This document shows positions 16,861 through 24,065 of a DNA stretch of 44,687 nucleotides, in pieces; within the stretch, counting starts at the first letter, position 1, and each line of letters begins with the position of its first letter. The stretch comes from JAFDVJ01 sp964487505. Lineage in GTDB: Bacteria; Acidobacteriota; Blastocatellia; Pyrinomonadales; Pyrinomonadaceae. The stretch is taken from positions 1-44,687 of the forward strand of contig CAZARD010000024.1 in NCBI GenBank assembly GCA_964487505.1. Reading direction: 5' to 3'. The position numbers were made by a program, and so were the translations under genes. Under the pieces are notes generated by a model. It saw only the letters and a program-made list of their open reading frames with translations, did not search any database and had not been told where the DNA came from.

Positions 16861-18257
16861 AAGCTTCCGAGTTTTCCGATCAATCGCCGGGCTCGATCGA
16901 GGGTTTCGTCGGGAACACGGTTGCGCGGCGGCGGTGTCCGTTTCCACGTCGCATCGATCCCCATCTTCGAGGTCTGCGACGATCCGCCGGTCAGGCTTGG
17001 ATCGAGCGACGAGCCTTCGAGGTCCTGAAGAACGATCGTATCGCGGTTCATCTGCGTCCGCGTCGCGACGGCCCAAAGGACCTGTTGCTCGTCGAAGATG
17101 TCGATATCGTCGTCCACCAAAACGACGAACTTCGCGCGTCGGTAGTGAAGCAACGCCGTCATCAATGCCTGACGCCGGCTTTCGGCGAGCTCACCGACCG
17201 AAACATACGCGTGGAACCGCCGGCCCGAGATCGGGACGTGGACGCCGCGGACCTCATCCGTCAGGCCCCGCGCGATCTCGAAAAGCTTCGCCTCGAGCAG
17301 CATATTGTCGGGCACGAGCGAATCCGGCAACCCCGATCCGTAATCGTGGTAGATCGCGTCCTTGCGGTGCGTGACGACCTTCAGATCGAATACCGGACTG
17401 AGCGTTTCCCCGCCGGCGAATCCCGTGTATTCGCCGAATCCGCCTTCGGGTTCGAAGACGTTCGGCGGCACGAAGCCCTCAAGCACGATCTCGGCGTCGG
17501 CAGGGACCTTTATCGCGTCGCCGAACAATTCGGTCGCGACCAGTCGCACGGGACACGCCGCAACGCCGCCTGCGACCGGCCAATGACTTTTTGGATAGTC
17601 GAGCTTTGCCTGCGATCCGATCGAGATCGCGGGATGGTGCCCGATCCAGAACGCGACGGGCGCCGCCTCTCCGCGTTGCCAGAACTTCATTATGTTCCGG
17701 CGATTGTGCGATGCCGGATACGGGAAGTAGCCGCATCGGTTGCCGGCCTTGACCCAAACGCGTTGGATGGCGGTGTTGTCGATTCCCGAGTCCGGATCGA
17801 ACGTCGTCGCGTGCGCGGCGGTCAGATATCGGCCGGCGTCGGTCACGTGCTGCGTGAAGGCCGGAAACCGATCGAGCGTCGCATCGGCGCCGATGTAGAC
17901 TAATTCCTTGCACGGCGCGTCTGCCCGATCGACGACGACCGGTTCGATCGTATCGGAAGCACGCGCGGCGATCTCGGGGGCCGCATTTCGATGATCCGAG
18001 ACCCCGAGGACCGAGGCCGTCAGTTCGCGGCTCGCGGTCAGGTTCGTGACGGCGCGAAACGGCGAGATCGAGCCGTCGGGGAGTTTCGGTTTTTCGACGA
18101 GGATCACCGGGAACTCGTTCCGCTCCCAGAAAGCGTATTGCAGCGCCGTGATCTCGAAATCCGTGGCGATGGGATCGGAAACAACACGCACGAAACTTCC
18201 GTGTCCGGCCAGAAAGGTCCGCAGGTCTTTGACTTCTTGTGACGATCCTGAGTTCAT
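16857..18257 (-). CDS. UbiD-family prenylated-FMN-dependent decarboxylase
   Basis: The 466-residue product matches UbiD: NTAIQRVWVKAGN, FWIGHHPAISIGSQ, the hallmark EPEGGFGEYTGFAGG with an active-site Glu, and TSKMGIDATWKR near the C-terminus. UbiD enzymes use prenylated FMN, made by UbiX, to add or remove CO2 on aromatic or alpha,beta-unsaturated acids. No UbiX gene is in the window, so the cofactor must come from elsewhere. It lies 6 bp after the SDR gene and overlaps the MFS gene by 4 bp. A catabolic decarboxylation is more likely than ubiquinone synthesis, because all neighbours are catabolic. Confidence 0.92.
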   Translation of the reverse strand: MNSGSSQEVKDLRTFLAGHGSFVRVVSDPIATDFEITALQYAFWERNEFPVILVEKPKLPDGSISPFRAVTNLTASRELTASVLGVSDHRNAAPEIAARASDTIEPVVVDRADAPCKELVYIGADATLDRFPAFTQHVTDAGRYLTAAHATTFDPDSGIDNTAIQRVWVKAGNRCGYFPYPASHNRRNIMKFWQRGEAAPVAFWIGHHPAISIGSQAKLDYPKSHWPVAGGVAACPVRLVATELFGDAIKVPADAEIVLEGFVPPNVFEPEGGFGEYTGFAGGETLSPVFDLKVVTHRKDAIYHDYGSGLPDSLVPDNMLLEAKLFEIARGLTDEVRGVHVPISGRRFHAYVSVGELAESRRQALMTALLHYRRAKFVVLVDDDIDIFDEQQVLWAVATRTQMNRDTIVLQDLEGSSLDPSLTGGSSQTSKMGIDATWKRTPPPRNRVPDETLDRARRLIGKLGSL

Positions 18258-18263
18258 CCGAGA

Positions 18264-18989
18264 TCACATCACGAGCCCGCCACTGAGCGGTATGGTCACT
18301 CCGGTTATGTGCCGGGCCGCGTTCGAGAGCAGGAACAATGCCAGATCGCAAACGTCGTCGGCGGTCGCAAGTTCCATCATCGGGATGCTCTGCCGCAATT
18401 TCTCGATGCCGTCAGGACCGAACCGGGCGATCATGTCCGTTTCGACCGGGCCGGGCGCGATCGCGTTGGCGCGCACCCCGTCCGCGGCGAGTTCGTTCGC
18501 CAGATGTTTTGTGAGCGCGATGATCCCGGCCTTCGAACAGGCATAGGCCGCGCCGCTCAGCGAAGAACCTCCGGTGATGCCGTTCGTCGATGAAAGATTG
18601 ACGATCGCGCCGCGCGTTGAGCGCAGATGGCGGATCGAATGCTTCGCAAAAAGGAATGCGCCGGTGAGATTCGTCTCAAGTACGCGCGACCAATCTCCCA
18701 GCGTCGTTTGTTCGATTTTGCCGGAACCCGCGATCCCCGCGCTGTTGACGAGCGAATCGAGGCGTCCGAACCGCTCGATGGCCGCCCCGACCGCGTTGGC
18801 GACCGTCGATTCGACGGTCACGTCACCGACGATCTCAAGGTAGTTAGCGTGTTCGACCCCGGAAGCCCTCAGATCGAAACCGACGACCGACACGCCGCCG
18901 GCGAGCGCGCGCTCTGCCATCCGCCGGCCGATTCCGCCGGCCGATCCCGTGATGATCATTGCTTTGCCTGAAAGATCGATCTGAAACAT
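18264..18989 (-). CDS. Short-chain dehydrogenase/reductase
   Basis: The 241-residue product is a classical SDR: MIITGSAGGIGRRMAE (cofactor loop), the conserved SLVNSAG, the catalytic Ser in VNLSSTNG, YACSK with the catalytic Tyr and Lys, and the PGPVETDM loop. An acidic Asp after the second strand (GFDLRA) suggests NAD rather than NADP. It would oxidise an alcohol or hydroxy acid intermediate of the pathway. It lies 46 bp after the diiron-type gene and 6 bp before UbiD in the same operon. Confidence 0.92.
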   Translation of the reverse strand: MFQIDLSGKAMIITGSAGGIGRRMAERALAGGVSVVGFDLRASGVEHANYLEIVGDVTVESTVANAVGAAIERFGRLDSLVNSAGIAGSGKIEQTTLGDWSRVLETNLTGAFLFAKHSIRHLRSTRGAIVNLSSTNGITGGSSLSGAAYACSKAGIIALTKHLANELAADGVRANAIAPGPVETDMIARFGPDGIEKLRQSIPMMELATADDVCDLALFLLSNAARHITGVTIPLSGGLVM

Positions 18990-19035
18990 CCTTGTTCCGC
19001 TTCACGACCGGACCTCGCCGCTCACCGATTTCTGC

Positions 19036-19722
19036 TCACCGCCCACCGTTCACGATGGCATCATACATTCCGGACAAAAATGCCCAGCGCAGTTGGCCCG
19101 ACGCACGGACGGCGCCGATCGCGCGCTGCCGGAGCTTGTCGGTGGTGGCGTATCTATCGGCGATCTCGAGCCCAACGTGCGCGTGCTCGACGTCGCCCTC
19201 GATATGAACGTGAAAGAACTTCAGTTGCGAATCGTCGAAGCCCATCTGATGAAGCCGGTCGACGTACATCGGATAGAGCGTCGGGAGCTGGCCCTCGAGT
19301 CCGACCATGATCCCGGCCGCGGCCTCGGCAAGCGACCGGTGCGAAACCAGCTCCCATATCCAGGACCGCATCGCGCGCGTCGCCGGCAGGATCTCGCCGC
19401 GGAACTCGGCCGTCATCGCGTGCTCGCGCTCGACGCCGCAATGCTCCGCGAAGTCGAGAAGAAGATCGGGATGCCGGCCGTTCGGGTCTTCCTCGCCAAG
19501 CAGGTTCTCGAGCATGTGCGTGCGCGCGTCGAGGTCCGGAAGGCGGGAGTAAAGAACCGCGAACTGCTGGGCGATCGGTTCGATGTAGTAGTAGTGCTGG
19601 ATCGCCCAGCGCCCGAGTTGCTCGCGCGAGAGTTCTCCGTCGACCCACGCCTTGGTGAACGGATGCATCCCGCTATGCGTTGGCTTGCGCGCCACTTCTA
19701 GTTGTCTCTGGAACTCGCTCAT
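19036..19722 (-). CDS. Haem-oxygenase-like diiron oxidase/oxygenase (TenA/PqqC superfamily)
   Basis: The 228-residue helical protein has the fold markers HPFTKAWVDGELSREQLGRW and QHYYYIEPIAQQF, as in PqqC/TenA proteins. Candidate metal ligands of the HDO group are present: Glu77 or 78 in LGEED, His84 in RHPD, Glu143 in GLEGQ, and the H-x3-D-x2-H cluster at His173, Asp177, His180. Such proteins split C-C or C-N bonds or oxidise unactivated carbons with O2. It is not PqqC itself, since no other pqq gene is near. A catabolic oxygenase role in this operon is the best guess; thiaminase-type TenA is less likely because the active-site Cys pattern is missing. Confidence 0.78.
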   Translation of the reverse strand: MSEFQRQLEVARKPTHSGMHPFTKAWVDGELSREQLGRWAIQHYYYIEPIAQQFAVLYSRLPDLDARTHMLENLLGEEDPNGRHPDLLLDFAEHCGVEREHAMTAEFRGEILPATRAMRSWIWELVSHRSLAEAAAGIMVGLEGQLPTLYPMYVDRLHQMGFDDSQLKFFHVHIEGDVEHAHVGLEIADRYATTDKLRQRAIGAVRASGQLRWAFLSGMYDAIVNGGR

Positions 19723-19737
19723 ATTCGATTCTTGCTT

Positions 19738-21105
19738 CTACTTACGCATCAGGCGCATCAGGTCTCCGATCTGACTGACGGATTCGAGATCTTCGATCGT
19801 CCCGAAGATCTCGTCGCATCGGCCCGCCTCAAAAACATCCTCGGCCAGGACCTCGAACTTCTGCCGCAATTCCCCGGTCGTCAGCGGGTCGCGCGGATCG
19901 CCCTTCGGATACGCGCGTTCGGTCGCGTACCTTTTGCCATCGGCTGTCTCGATCACGACCCGGCAGGGCTGTTCGGCCGGAAATCTTTCTTCGAAGGCCG
20001 GTTCCAGGACCGCCCGGACCTTGGGGACGCAGGCCAGAATGCGCTCGTCGCCGAGACTGTCGGGCGAGAACTCGCGCGGTGTCAGTGTCCGCCGGACGAC
20101 GGCCGCCGCGATGCAGTATGGAAGGCTGTGATCCGCGGTTTCGCGCGAATCGATGACGTACTTCTTGTCGTCGGCCAGAATCTCGGCCGCGCGTTTGAGC
20201 GTCGCGATCTCGATCGAGACGATGTCTTCGGGCGCGATATCGTGTCCCGTCACGAGGTCTAGAACTGCCGAGATCGGCGCGTGCGTCAACGCTTCGGACG
20301 GGAACGGCTTGATCGAGCAATCGACGATCTTGAACGTCGAGCCGAGCCCGTCGGTCAGGACCTCCGGCTTCCAATCTTCGCCGACCGCGTCGAACAGTCC
20401 TTCGCGGCCTTCAAAAATCCGCATCGGTCCCTTGTATCCGTTGCCCGCGATCAGCGCTGCGAAGACGCCGGCCTCGGTCGCCATCGGATCAACGGTGTTC
20501 TTCATCATCGTCAGAGTTCCCGCCGTGACCGATCCGAGCGTTACATTGTGCGATCCTGAGATTCCGATGGCATTAGCGATGCGGTCGCCGTCGAGTCCGA
20601 GCATCTTTCCGGCGACGACCGGCGAAACGAACGCGGTCAGCGTCGCGTGATGAAGGCCGAGCTCGCGGATGCCGGGGAAAGCGGCTTCCATCAGCCGCAT
20701 CTCGAGTTCGTATGCGATCACCGTCGCCGTGATCAGGTCGCGTCCGCTGCGCCGTTCGCGTTCGCCGACGCAAAATGCGGCAGGCAGTAGATCCGAAGGA
20801 TGCGACGGGTCCTGTTTCCAATAAACGTCGTTGTAGTCGAGCGCCCGGATCGCCAGTCCGTTGATAAGGCTCGCGCTGCGGACATCGGTTTTGAGGTCCG
20901 AGCCGATCACGGAACATTCGCCGCGGCCCCCGATCTCGCGAAACGTCTTCTCGAGGATCCGGAAGTCTTCCGTCTTTGAGCCGCCGATCGCGCAGCCGAA
21001 ACTGTCGAGGAGGAACATCTTGGCGGCCGCCACGGCATCGTCCGGAATGTCTTCGTACGAAAGACCGACGGCGTACTCCGCCCATTGCTGTGAAATGGTT
21101 TTCAT
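19738..21105 (-). CDS. MmgE/PrpD-family protein (2-methylcitrate dehydratase / cis-aconitate decarboxylase type)
   Basis: The 455-residue product has the family's helical start (QWAEYAVGLSYEDIPDDAVAAAKMFLLDSFGCAIGG), NGLAIRALDYNDVYW, HPSDLLPAAF, and KPFPSEALTHAPISAVLDL. The family includes 2-methylcitrate dehydratase (PrpD), cis-aconitate decarboxylase (CAD/IRG1) and iminodisuccinate epimerase, all acting on di- or tricarboxylates. prpB and prpC are absent as such, so a normal methylcitrate cycle is not encoded here. With the citryl-CoA-lyase-like and SucCD-like genes it points to a citrate-like intermediate. The ATG at 21105 removes a non-conserved 67-residue extension that overlaps the GH125 gene. 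Confidence 0.87.
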   Translation of the reverse strand: MKTISQQWAEYAVGLSYEDIPDDAVAAAKMFLLDSFGCAIGGSKTEDFRILEKTFREIGGRGECSVIGSDLKTDVRSASLINGLAIRALDYNDVYWKQDPSHPSDLLPAAFCVGERERRSGRDLITATVIAYELEMRLMEAAFPGIRELGLHHATLTAFVSPVVAGKMLGLDGDRIANAIGISGSHNVTLGSVTAGTLTMMKNTVDPMATEAGVFAALIAGNGYKGPMRIFEGREGLFDAVGEDWKPEVLTDGLGSTFKIVDCSIKPFPSEALTHAPISAVLDLVTGHDIAPEDIVSIEIATLKRAAEILADDKKYVIDSRETADHSLPYCIAAAVVRRTLTPREFSPDSLGDERILACVPKVRAVLEPAFEERFPAEQPCRVVIETADGKRYATERAYPKGDPRDPLTTGELRQKFEVLAEDVFEAGRCDEIFGTIEDLESVSQIGDLMRLMRK

Positions 21106-21137
21106 CGTTATTTGACCGAACCGAGCGATCGCGGAAC

Positions 21138-22550
21138 TCATTTCAACAAGGCCGGACGTTCCGACGCGAGTTTGACGATGAGTTCGCCGAAAAGCGTGTT
21201 CGCCCAAGCGAACCACGATCGCGAATACTTCGACGCATCGTCCTTGTCGAAGCTCTCGTGCATAAATCCCGTTCCAGCGCTGGTCGATCTCAGCATCGAC
21301 AGGCATTTCGCGATCTCCTCGTCCGACTGCGAGGTCATCGCGCGCAGGATGATGCCCATCGGCCAGATGCCGTCGCGGCCCGTATGCGGACTCGCCTGGC
21401 CCTCTGCCGCCTTGCCGCGCAGAAAGTACGGATTCGAATCGCTGAGCAGGAACCGGCGCGTCGCGCGGTAAACGGGGTCGTCGCCGCGCACCGCGCCGAG
21501 ATACGCCAGCGACATCAGGCTCGGGACGTTGGCGTCGTCCATAAACAGCCGATTGCCGAAGCCGTCGATCTCGTAAGCATAGATGCGGCCGAAACCTTCG
21601 TGATCGGCGATCGCGAATCTTCCGATCGCGGTTTCGATCTCATCCGCCAGCGCGCGGCATTTGCCCACGAATCCCGCGTCGCCGAGCCGCGCGAAGATCT
21701 CGGCTAGCTGACGCATCGACTGCGCGGCGAAGATGTTCGACGGGACGAGGAACGGCAGGATCGTCGCATCGTCCGACGGCCGGAACATCGATGCGATAAG
21801 CCCTATCGGACGGATCGGGTTGCCGCGTCCGCCGTGCGGCGGCGCATCCGTCATCACGTCCGTCCGACGAAGAAAATAATAGGGCGACCTCCCGTCCTTG
21901 CGTTGTTCGGTCACGAACGTCGCAAAGATCAGTTTCGCGGCGCGCTGCCAGTCGGCGTCAAAGATCGAGACATCTCCGGTCCGCTTGAAATAGGCGTATG
22001 CCAACCGGACCACGTAACACAGCGAATCGACTTCCCATTTGCGTTCGTGGACGCCGGGCGCCGGGGACGGTTTGTCGCTCTCCCACATCGACCGTTGGCC
22101 CGCGTCCCGGAAGAAGGCGTTGGCGTACGGATCGAGCAGGACGCACTTCGCGTGGCGGTTGATGACGCCGGCGATGAGTTTTCGCAGCCTTTCGTCCTTC
22201 CCGATCAACGGCACGTACGGAAAGACCTGTGCCGACGAATCGCGGAGCCACATCGCGTCGATATCGCCGGTGATGACATACGTGTCCGGTCGTCCGCCCG
22301 ATTCATCATAAAAGACCGTGGTGTCGAGCGTGTTGGGAAAACAGATCTCGAACATCTGCCTGATCTGAGGGTCGCCGATCTTCCCCGAGACGCTTTTGAT
22401 CAGTTCCTCGACCGATTCCGAAACGAAACGCCGCGCGGCCCGGTCCGGTCGCCGGCCGGAAAACGGAAGCGAATCCTGGCCGAAGGCTGGAAACGCGCCG
22501 GTCGCCAGGAGGCTGCCGGCGCTGCTGATTATGAACTCTCGGCGATTCAT
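21138..22550 (-). CDS. GH125-family exo-alpha-1,6-mannosidase, Tat-exported
   Basis: The 470-residue product starts MNRREFIISSAGSLLATGAFPAFG, a Tat-type signal (RREF), so it works outside the cytoplasm. The catalytic domain has GH125 hallmarks: VITGDIDAMWLRDSSAQVFPY, ERKWEVDSLCYVVRLAYAYFK, MDDANVPSLMSLAYLG and the late SRSWFAWANTLFGEL. Characterised GH125 enzymes release mannose from alpha-1,6-mannosides by inversion. It is the only sugar-active gene in an operon of acid-converting enzymes, 13 bp after the HD gene and 32 bp before PrpD. This suggests either a glycosylated substrate or a changed specificity. The longer frame to 22589 lacks a signal at its start. Confidence 0.88.
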   Translation of the reverse strand: MNRREFIISSAGSLLATGAFPAFGQDSLPFSGRRPDRAARRFVSESVEELIKSVSGKIGDPQIRQMFEICFPNTLDTTVFYDESGGRPDTYVITGDIDAMWLRDSSAQVFPYVPLIGKDERLRKLIAGVINRHAKCVLLDPYANAFFRDAGQRSMWESDKPSPAPGVHERKWEVDSLCYVVRLAYAYFKRTGDVSIFDADWQRAAKLIFATFVTEQRKDGRSPYYFLRRTDVMTDAPPHGGRGNPIRPIGLIASMFRPSDDATILPFLVPSNIFAAQSMRQLAEIFARLGDAGFVGKCRALADEIETAIGRFAIADHEGFGRIYAYEIDGFGNRLFMDDANVPSLMSLAYLGAVRGDDPVYRATRRFLLSDSNPYFLRGKAAEGQASPHTGRDGIWPMGIILRAMTSQSDEEIAKCLSMLRSTSAGTGFMHESFDKDDASKYSRSWFAWANTLFGELIVKLASERPALLK

Positions 22551-22563
22551 CCCTAGGTCGCGA

Positions 22564-23133
22564 TCAGAACGGACGTTTTTTGCTGACAAGGTCGAAATCT
22601 ATGAAATCGGCGTGATGGAAAATAACCGACTCGTTCGACCGGACCATCATCTCGCCCTCTTTCGAATGCGTCGCGATCACGTGCTGGATCTCGGGCGGGA
22701 TTCCGCGGGCGTGGCTCATCGCGACGCCGGTGAACGGATGCCGGAGATGCTGTCCGCGCCCGGCCCGCGTGATCTTGCCTTCCTTCTCTTCGTATTCGAT
22801 CAGCTTTCCGACGTCCGCGAGCAATGCGCCGGCGATCAGCGTGTCGTTGTCGATCCGCGTTCGCTCGCCGTAGGATTCGCGCAACACGTCGGCAACCGCA
22901 ACGCACATCTTGCAGACCGTCCTGACGTGCTCAATGAAAGTGATGTTGCAGTTTTCGACGTGAACCGAGAACGGCATTCGCGAGATCTGTTCGAGCGTCC
23001 AGCCGCCTTCGCGGATCGCGTCCTCCCAAACCTCGACGGTCTTGTCGCGCAATTCCGTATCGCGGATCATCCCGATCTCGGGCAAAAGGTCGAGTATCTG
23101 TTCTTTCATCGTTTTCTCAAGTTCAGGGGTCAT
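22564..23133 (-). CDS. HD-domain-like protein with Ala in place of the first HD histidine
   Basis: The 189-residue product has the HD-superfamily layout: FIEHVRTVCKMC, the core LIAGALLADVGKLIEYE where HD proteins have HDxGK, then HLRHPFTGVAMSHARG, IATHSKEG and FHHADFIDFD. The Asp of the HD pair is kept, but the His is replaced by Ala (GCG codon). Metal binding is therefore changed, or the protein is a non-hydrolytic member. The second gene of the operon, 3 bp after the lyase stop. An ATG at 23108 is an alternative start. Its role in the pathway is unknown; a metal-dependent hydrolase or oxygenase related to HD-type oxygenases is a possibility. Confidence 0.75.
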   Translation of the reverse strand: MTPELEKTMKEQILDLLPEIGMIRDTELRDKTVEVWEDAIREGGWTLEQISRMPFSVHVENCNITFIEHVRTVCKMCVAVADVLRESYGERTRIDNDTLIAGALLADVGKLIEYEEKEGKITRAGRGQHLRHPFTGVAMSHARGIPPEIQHVIATHSKEGEMMVRSNESVIFHHADFIDFDLVSKKRPF

Positions 23134-23136
23134 ATT

Positions 23137-23895
23137 CTAATCATCGACTCCGTCATATTCATAATCGTCGACCGATACGGTCCTCATCGGCTGATTGCGC
23201 TCCTGCTCTTCGACGGCGTGCGCCACCAGTCCGGCGACACGCGCGATGAGGAAGATGCCGTTCGCCGTCTTGTCGGGAAAACCAAGTTCCAACAGAAGGG
23301 ACGCGATCGCGCCGTCGGCATTGATCGGCAGGCGCCTTCCGCCGGCCGAGAGCGCGGACTCGATGGCGCGAGCCTGCGCGACGTATCGTCCGGCAAGTCC
23401 ATTCTCGGCGGCGATCTCGAAAAGCCTGACCGTGCGCGGGTCCGAGCCGTGAAAGCGATGTCCGAATCCCGAGATCCGTCGCCCCGCGGCGCGGTGAAGT
23501 CGGACCGTTTCAAAAGCGGCCGCTTCGGCCGATCCCAGCGATTCGATCAATTCGACCGAATCGCGAACCGTCGCCATCGCGTCCTCGATCGCGCCGCCGT
23601 GAAATTTGTTGATCGCGAGGATACCGGCGGCGACCGCCGCATTCAGATCGGCTCCGGTGTTTGCCACGGTGACGGCGGCGATCGTCGAAGGCGGACGCAC
23701 TCCGTGGTCGATGACCGAAACCAAGATCGCCTCAAAAACCCGCAGTTCAGGGGCGGTCGGGCGCGATCCGCGGAGAACCAGAAATATTGCCTCGCTAAAA
23801 GAGAATCCGCCGATCAGATCCTCGATTCCAACTCCCCGCACGCTGATCTTTTCGGCTTCGACCCAAGAAATCGATGTATGTCTTTTTGTCCCCAT
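23137..23895 (-). CDS. Citryl-CoA lyase / citrate-synthase-like enzyme
   Basis: The 252-residue product corresponds to the catalytic part of citrate synthase: NKFHGGAIEDA (His of the synthase SxxHGGANE site), ISGFGHRFHGSDPRT (the second active His) and LPINADGAIA (the catalytic Asp). Its length is much shorter than true citrate synthase (about 370-430) and agrees with citryl-CoA lyase, which splits citryl-CoA to acetyl-CoA and oxaloacetate. It is the first gene of the nine-gene operon; the ATG at 23895 follows regulon site B. Together with the SucC/SucD pair it resembles the two-step citryl-CoA synthetase/lyase system, although the substrate could be a citrate analogue. Confidence 0.85.
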   Translation of the reverse strand: MGTKRHTSISWVEAEKISVRGVGIEDLIGGFSFSEAIFLVLRGSRPTAPELRVFEAILVSVIDHGVRPPSTIAAVTVANTGADLNAAVAAGILAINKFHGGAIEDAMATVRDSVELIESLGSAEAAAFETVRLHRAAGRRISGFGHRFHGSDPRTVRLFEIAAENGLAGRYVAQARAIESALSAGGRRLPINADGAIASLLLELGFPDKTANGIFLIARVAGLVAHAVEEQERNQPMRTVSVDDYEYDGVDD

Positions 23896-23917
23896 CGGTG
23901 AACGCCCCGGATCGTGT

Positions 23918-23945
23918 TGACAAAAATTTGTTCTTAATCTATAAC
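23918..23945 (+). promoter_or_regulatory. Possible sigma70-type promoter toward the TonB receptor
   Basis: TTGACA at 23918-23923 and TATAAC at 23940-23945, 16 bp apart, face the receptor gene. The -10 lies inside regulon site B, so one bound protein could block both directions. No experimental support. Confidence 0.35.
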
Positions 23946-23949
23946 AATT
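23926..23949 (-). promoter_or_regulatory. Regulon palindrome site B, before the citryl-CoA-lyase operon
   Basis: In the direction of the lyase gene: AATTGT, N12 beginning TATAGA, ACAAAT. One arm has a single mismatch. It lies 31 bp before the lyase ATG and shares its inner sequence closely with sites C and D. Confidence 0.72.
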
Positions 23950-24014
23950 ACGTCGTTCGCGACCCAGTCTAAAATGCCAAATATCCGTCTATTAGTCAAA
24001 AGGAATATTTCGAA

Positions 24015-24038
24015 ATTTGTCTGATGTTTAGCACAAAT
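24015..24038 (+). promoter_or_regulatory. Regulon palindrome site F, before the TonB receptor
   Basis: Perfect arms ATTTGT (24015-24020) and ACAAAT (24033-24038) with the same 12-bp spacing as the other sites. The N12 has no TATA box, so it may be an operator only. It ends 27 bp before the receptor ATG and 12 bp before its AAGGAG. Confidence 0.68.
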
Positions 24039-24065
24039 TTAGCGAACGGAAAGGAGTTGAAAAAG

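Noticed and set aside
23137..23895. True citrate synthase
   Set aside because: At 252 residues it lacks the large N-terminal helical part; length and motifs agree better with citryl-CoA lyase.
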